Below are positions 7,117 to 10,994 of a stretch of 10,994 nucleotides of DNA, piece by piece (position 1 is the stretch's first letter; every line of letters starts with the position of its first letter). A program made the position numbers and the translations under genes. The notes below the pieces were generated by a model. That model did not search any database. It was not told the DNA's origin and saw only the letters and a list, made by a program, of their open reading frames with translations. Origin of the DNA: an uncultured Bacteroides sp. (lineage in GTDB: Bacteria; Bacteroidota; Bacteroidia; Bacteroidales; Bacteroidaceae); the NCBI GenBank assembly GCA_902472795.1, contig CABROZ010000075.1, positions 1 to 10,994 of the forward strand, read 5' to 3'.

Positions 7117-8832
7117 TTATTTATTGTTCTGATTAAGTTTTAAAGCCGCATCGGCTATACGTCCGCCCAATGTTTTCTTATCCAATGGATGAATATCGTT
7201 CCATTCACCTAAATCATTGTTTTTGATGAGTGTGGTATGTGTATTGGTTTGTGCTGCTTTAGCTTGTTCCTGTCTCATTTCGGCCCAGGCTTTTCGTCCC
7301 TCCGTGTCGTCTTTGGCAAGAAAATCGGCCAATTCGACGATGTAGAAAGGTAACTGCTGATTGTTGAAAGTACGTCGCCAGTCCGCAATCATGGCGGTAA
7401 GTAAGGAGGCGTATTCATTGCGTCGTGCTACGTTCGATTCACCTTGATACCAGATTACTCCGTTTACAGTATAGTTCTTGAGTGGAGCAATCATAGCGTT
7501 GTACAGGCATACGGGTTTATAGCAGAAGAACATCATTTCGGGAGCATTGGGCATCGGAGCACCAAGGTGGTACTTCCAGGTTCCCTCCAAACTAATTTCT
7601 TGGTTTGGGCCTTCTGTCGGAATGATTATCTTATAGGGCTTTTCTTTCACAAAACTTGGATAGCCACCGTTGCTGATGAGACGGACGGTCACATTGTTCT
7701 TGCCTGCTGTCAGCAATCCGGCCGGAATTTTGTATATGCGAGGTGGATATTGATAGCTTGTCGTTCCGACGAACCGACCGTTTACGTAAACAGAGTCGGC
7801 ATCAACGATGCAGCCTAAGCGCAGAATGGCTTCTTTCCCTGTGCAGTTTGCCGGAACTTCAATATCTTTGCGCAGCCAGTGTGATCCGCCAATCGGATTC
7901 AGTCCGTTGCTGCCCCAATTATTGGAAAACAGATCGACTGTTTCCCAATTGCTGTCATCGTAATCGGCGGCATACCATGGGGTAGCTTCGTGTAGTCCTG
8001 TATCGCCTAAAAAGAGTGAGCGGTTCCATCGGCTGAAGCTTTCTCCTTCTACTTTTTTGATATGTGCACAGTAAGCATCGTCCTCGTATTGGCGTTTGTC
8101 GTTGATATATAAAGGAAAATCTTTTAGTCCTTCTTCGCTGATCCATGCTTCGACAGGCGTACCTCCCCAGCTTGAGTTGATCAGTCCGACTGGAATACCG
8201 TTTTTCTTGTAAGCTGCTTTAGCAAAGAAGTAAGCCAATGCGGAGAATTCCATGACATTCTGCTGATTCAAGGTCTTCCAGCTTGTAGATGGCATGTCGT
8301 CTTGCGGTGCATGGAAATTATAAATTTTAGGAACGATGATATGGCGTATTTTATTATTGTTATAGGATGCTATCTCTTCGGCGAACATATCGGTCACCCG
8401 ACTGACAGGCAGTTCCATATTGGATTGTCCGGAACAAAGCCATACATCGCCAATCAGAATATCTTTGATTTCGATGTCGTTTACTGACATGAGGTAAGGC
8501 CCTCCGGCTTTCATCGGTGGAAGGTCGATACTCCATTTCCCATTCTCGTCGGCTGTGGCGGTAAATGTATCTTTCAGCTTTCCTCCCTTAACGGCAGAAG
8601 GAAGAATAACCTTTTCATTGTTTATCGACAAGCCTCTCAAAAATTTCACTTCTACGTTTTCGCCGGCATCGGCAGTTCCCCAGATTTTTACGGTTTGTTC
8701 TCGTTGTAGTACCATTCCATCTGAGATGAGAACAGGTAACTTCACCTTTGCATCTGCTATTGGTGCAAAGCAAAGGCAAAGCAACACTGCAACTCCTAAC
8801 CTAAATTTAATATAAACTTTACTTTTATGCAT
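7117..8832 (-). CDS. Sialate O-acetylesterase-like SGNH esterase, probable acetylxylan esterase
   Basis: A 571-residue secreted esterase with signal peptide cleaved after ADA (residue 28). An N-terminal beta-rich region (about 30-120, containing LISDGMVLQRE) leads into the SGNH hydrolase core. The nucleophile is Ser137 in WLCSGQSNMELP; the conserved WYQGESN block is at 461-467 and the catalytic Asp/His pair lies in NDIHPLDK (Asp546, His548). Between them, about 285-405, sits an inserted jelly-roll-like segment recognisable from DDSNWETV, DADSVYVNGRFVG and YKIPAGLL. A split hydrolase of this kind recalls the CE20 carbohydrate esterases and the XynE-type gene of Prevotella xylan clusters. Automated annotation would call it sialate O-acetylesterase. 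With GH10, GH67 and GH43 around it, removal of acetyl groups from xylo-oligosaccharides is much more likely than sialic acid work. It is 57 bases after the GH35-like gene. Esterase fold is secure; substrate is inferred. Confidence 0.88.
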   Translation of the reverse strand: MHKSKVYIKFRLGVAVLLCLCFAPIADAKVKLPVLISDGMVLQREQTVKIWGTADAGENVEVKFLRGLSINNEKVILPSAVKGGKLKDTFTATADENGKWSIDLPPMKAGGPYLMSVNDIEIKDILIGDVWLCSGQSNMELPVSRVTDMFAEEIASYNNNKIRHIIVPKIYNFHAPQDDMPSTSWKTLNQQNVMEFSALAYFFAKAAYKKNGIPVGLINSSWGGTPVEAWISEEGLKDFPLYINDKRQYEDDAYCAHIKKVEGESFSRWNRSLFLGDTGLHEATPWYAADYDDSNWETVDLFSNNWGSNGLNPIGGSHWLRKDIEVPANCTGKEAILRLGCIVDADSVYVNGRFVGTTSYQYPPRIYKIPAGLLTAGKNNVTVRLISNGGYPSFVKEKPYKIIIPTEGPNQEISLEGTWKYHLGAPMPNAPEMMFFCYKPVCLYNAMIAPLKNYTVNGVIWYQGESNVARRNEYASLLTAMIADWRRTFNNQQLPFYIVELADFLAKDDTEGRKAWAEMRQEQAKAAQTNTHTTLIKNNDLGEWNDIHPLDKKTLGGRIADAALKLNQNNK

Positions 8833-8889
8833 TTCCTGTTTTATATAAATATATTTACTTGTTACTTGGTTTATTACTGACTCATTAGA

Positions 8890-10608
8890 TTACTGATATT
8901 CGTATAGTTTAACATGCAATATCTTGAATTCTCCTGTTGCAATGCGTACATGTCTTCCCTGATGGGTCTGATCTCCATTGAGGCGGCGGACATAACTGAA
9001 TCTGCCGTCTTCTTTGATCTGTATTTCATCCACAGTACCAAGTCCACAACGTTTCCCTTTGAATTTCTTTGCTTCGGTGATAGGGTTGTCCTTCGAGTTT
9101 TCGCCTTGTAACTTGAATCCGTCTTCACCCAATGTTTCTTTTCCGTTTCCGACTGTATTTTCGGTGCTGTTGGCAAATTCAACAACGATGCCACTGCCTG
9201 CTACAATGTATTCATTGGTATTGAGCTTGAGTAATATGCCGCCTCCTTCAGGCCAGGTGCTCCCGTCGGTTGCCCGGGCATCCCAAGGCAGAGTAAAATA
9301 ATGTTTGCAAGTGATAGTCAGTTTCCCGTCGCGGAGGATACGTTCTTTATTTGTCTGATCGAACAGTAATCCTTTCATGGTTCCCTTGCCTTGATACTTG
9401 GTAATCAATGGCATCATTTCTTTCAGTATGGCATAGCTTTGCGTCAAAGGGGCCTGGGGAGAATAAGTAGCGTCTTCGATGGAGAAAGGACTGATGCCGA
9501 TAGCGTCGTGCTCGCCAATGGCATAAAAGGCTTTAACTCCATTGTTATTGTCCAGACGCATTTCCGGAATGAATAGTGGATTGTTGTGCAGGTGGTATTG
9601 TGCAACCCAGTTCTGGAATCCGCTGTCATAGAGGTCGGGAGCAAGAATATCGATGGAGGGAGCTCCACAGTGCCATATATCAATAAGGTGTGCCAGCGGT
9701 CCGGCCGATGGATATTCGCCCGGCTTGCGTCCACGGCTATTCATTGCGGCATTGACGTAGAGGGGAACAGGATAGATGGAGCGGGCGGTCTGAGCCATTT
9801 TCTCTACATAGTTGGCATAGTGCCACGCCATGAAGATTTCATCGGTATAGATATCGTTCCCAAATACTTCTTGCCAGTTGCCTTGGCGTGGACAACCTTG
9901 TGCTTCCCATTTCTCAAGCATTTGCGGATGAAGTTTCTTCTTGTTGGTTTGCAGATAATTCATCAATTGTTCCGGTACCGGTGACTGAAATGCCCGGTTG
10001 GCTGCCGGGGAATAATCGCGAGCGCTTTCAAGCATGCCGATTTCATTTTCAATTTGAATCATGATGACGGTGCCGTTGTCTTTATCTGCTTCTGCAATAT
10101 GCTTCAGCCATTGTGTGAATGCCATGTTGTCGGCTCGGAACACATTGTCGGAGAAGGCACTCGCTATTTCCAAGGGTTTACCGTTTTGCGTAATGGCGCG
10201 CGGATATTTCTGATAATTGGTTTTAAACCATAACGGAGCGTAGCAGCTCATGGAATTTTTCCATGCTCCAAACCAAAGGAATACTATTTTCAGGTCGTTC
10301 TTCCGTGCCTCTTCCAGTACTTTGTCGGTCAGGGTGAAGTCGAATTGTCCTTCGGCAGGTTCAATCAGATCCCAATAGGCGGGAACAAGTAGGGTGTTAA
10401 GCCCCATTCTCCGGATTTTGGGAAATATCCGTTCGATGTCCTGTGGGCATGTTGCTGAAGAGTTGCCTAATTCACCACCTAATATGATGAAAGGTTTTCC
10501 CTCAACGATGAGTTGAGTGGATACTCCTTGCTTTTGTAAAAAACTCTGCTGTGCATGCGGATAGGCTGTCAATAACAGCAAAGTGAGGAGTATGATTGTT
10601 CTTTTCAT
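8890..10608 (-). CDS. GH35-like beta-galactosidase family protein with DUF5597 C-terminus, secreted
   Basis: A 572-residue clan GH-A glycosidase. From the chosen start it has a signal peptide (MKRTIILLTLLLLTAYPHAQ) and should be periplasmic or exported. The barrel (about 25-415) shows GKPFIILGGELGNS near its start, acid/base Glu189 in MIQIENEIG and nucleophile Glu349 in LFIPEMRLDN. The rest (about 416-572) is a beta-rich region typical of DUF5597 proteins assigned to GH35. GH35 members cleave beta-galactosides and some act on alpha-L-arabinopyranosides or glucosaminides; here trimming of galactosyl or arabinopyranosyl caps on xylan side chains is plausible but unproven. The frame stays open upstream to a TTG at 10650, but that TTG overlaps the predicted -7 promoter box and would put 14 residues before the signal peptide. 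The ATG at 10608 is therefore preferred; another in-frame ATG at 10623 is less likely. It is the first gene of the visible operon. Family confidence is good, substrate confidence low. Confidence 0.85.
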   Translation of the reverse strand: MKRTIILLTLLLLTAYPHAQQSFLQKQGVSTQLIVEGKPFIILGGELGNSSATCPQDIERIFPKIRRMGLNTLLVPAYWDLIEPAEGQFDFTLTDKVLEEARKNDLKIVFLWFGAWKNSMSCYAPLWFKTNYQKYPRAITQNGKPLEIASAFSDNVFRADNMAFTQWLKHIAEADKDNGTVIMIQIENEIGMLESARDYSPAANRAFQSPVPEQLMNYLQTNKKKLHPQMLEKWEAQGCPRQGNWQEVFGNDIYTDEIFMAWHYANYVEKMAQTARSIYPVPLYVNAAMNSRGRKPGEYPSAGPLAHLIDIWHCGAPSIDILAPDLYDSGFQNWVAQYHLHNNPLFIPEMRLDNNNGVKAFYAIGEHDAIGISPFSIEDATYSPQAPLTQSYAILKEMMPLITKYQGKGTMKGLLFDQTNKERILRDGKLTITCKHYFTLPWDARATDGSTWPEGGGILLKLNTNEYIVAGSGIVVEFANSTENTVGNGKETLGEDGFKLQGENSKDNPITEAKKFKGKRCGLGTVDEIQIKEDGRFSYVRRLNGDQTHQGRHVRIATGEFKILHVKLYEYQ

Positions 10609-10647
10609 GGCAATATTAGGCATTAGTTCGAGATACTTCTTTAATGA

Positions 10648-10682
10648 CAAAGATACTAATCTGTGTGGTAACTTGTCTCAAA
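10648..10682 (-). promoter_or_regulatory. Candidate operon promoter (-33 TTTG and -7 TATCTTTG)
   Basis: On the minus strand 10655-10648 reads TATCTTTG, an exact TAnnTTTG -7 box. A TTTG at 10682-10679 lies 23 bases upstream, a slightly long but plausible -33 element. Transcription would start near 10640, giving a leader of roughly 30 bases to the ATG at 10608 with no Shine-Dalgarno sequence, as usual in Bacteroides. It is the only exact -7 match I find upstream of the first gene, on either strand. It probably drives the whole seven-gene operon. Confidence 0.6.
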
Positions 10683-10733
10683 TAATGTATCATAAACATT
10701 TCCATAGGTAACATCTGTTTTAATATACGTTAC
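10667..10733. repeat. Short GGTAAC repeats upstream of the operon promoter
   Basis: GGTAAC occurs at 10667-10672 and again at 10707-10712, exactly 40 bases apart (about four helical turns). The second copy also forms an inverted pair with GTTAC at 10729-10733 (GTAAC/GTTAC, 16 bases between). The first copy lies inside the promoter spacer and the others just upstream, where an AraC-type output domain of a hybrid two-component regulator would be expected to bind. The motifs are short, so chance is a real alternative. Confidence 0.3.
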
Positions 10734-10994
10734 ATTTTCTTATATATGGGGGATTTTGCCGCCTAAAAACTCTTCTGTCGTGGTGAAATGCCGGCTTTGG
10801 ATTTGATACATATGAAATATGGGCCTGTTGGCTGATGATATGTACCCTATTGTAAATGTATTTCCCTGATTATGTCAGCTCTTTTCTATTTTTCCTCTTT
10901 TACTATCCGTTTTTTTGTCCTATTGATTACGGAGAAGGCATTTGGGGCTATTCTTTATGGGGGCTGGCAGTCGTCATCTGTCGTTTGTCTTTAT
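10683..10994. other. Gene-free upstream region at the window edge
   Basis: About 310 AT-rich bases without a gene I can support. Besides the repeats near the promoter, the stretch holds a 7-base perfect inverted repeat, TACATAT (10807-10813) and ATATGTA (10838-10844), enclosing 24 bases. The plus strand is open from an ATG at 10872 to the edge for 41 codons, but the translation resembles no family I know and has no promoter box. No terminator with a clear U-run is visible for a gene entering from the right. The region probably separates this operon from its neighbours and carries its control sites. Confidence 0.5.

Noticed and set aside
8874..9194. 106-codon minus-strand frame overlapping the end of the GH35-like gene
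   Set aside because: It overlaps an intact coding region in another frame and shows no known domain; I see no sign of a frameshift in the GH35-like gene that would need it.
45..10608. Interpretation as a novel defence or mobile system
   Set aside because: Every gene falls in a well-known carbohydrate-active, transport or uronate-metabolism family, and there are no integrase, transposase, terminal repeats or CRISPR-like arrays.
10872..10994. Plus-strand open frame from ATG 10872 to the window edge, possibly a divergent regulator
   Set aside because: Only 41 codons are visible, no TAnnTTTG box precedes it, and the residues do not resemble the start of a hybrid two-component sensor or other known protein. 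Sequence beyond 10994 would decide.

Overview
The window looks like a gut or rumen Bacteroidales genome (Bacteroides, Prevotella or a close relative). The evidence is the gene set, the absence of Shine-Dalgarno sequences before most starts, and two exact copies of the Bacteroidetes -7 promoter box TAnnTTTG in intergenic DNA. All seven genes lie on the minus strand, are intact and tightly spaced (gaps of 19 to 111 bases), and read from right to left as one xylan-degradation operon.

In order of transcription the genes are: a secreted GH35-like/DUF5597 glycosidase (10608-8890); a secreted sialate O-acetylesterase-like SGNH esterase with an inserted beta-sandwich, probably an acetylxylan esterase (8832-7117); a GPH-family sugar:cation symporter (7086-5674); a GH10 endoxylanase lipoprotein (5584-4439); a signal-less GH43 xylosidase/arabinofuranosidase (4419-3448); a secreted GH67 alpha-glucuronidase (3336-1303); and mannonate dehydratase UxuA (1220-45). 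The content matches the described xynABDEF-type clusters of Prevotella bryantii and the small glucuronoxylan loci of Bacteroides. The core is therefore a known kind of system, with the GH35-like gene and uxuA as additions.

The inferred division of labour follows the signal sequences. In the periplasm, the esterase removes acetyl groups, GH67 removes (4-O-methyl)glucuronic acid from xylo-oligosaccharide ends, GH10 cuts the backbone, and the GH35-like enzyme may remove galactosyl or arabinopyranosyl caps. The symporter takes short xylo-oligosaccharides across the inner membrane and cytoplasmic GH43 hydrolyses them. UxuA acts on D-mannonate derived from the released glucuronate and makes 2-keto-3-deoxygluconate. 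No SusC/SusD pair, regulator, uxuB or uxaC is in the window; they must be elsewhere or beyond the edges.

Non-coding signals: a candidate operon promoter (10648-10682) in front of the GH35-like gene; short repeats upstream of it that could be operator sites; a strong two-tier hairpin between GH43 and GH67 (3371-3425); and a second -7 box just upstream of uxuA (1254-1261). Bases 10683-10994 hold no gene I can support. I see no mobile element, CRISPR array, tRNA or rRNA, and no plainly undescribed system.
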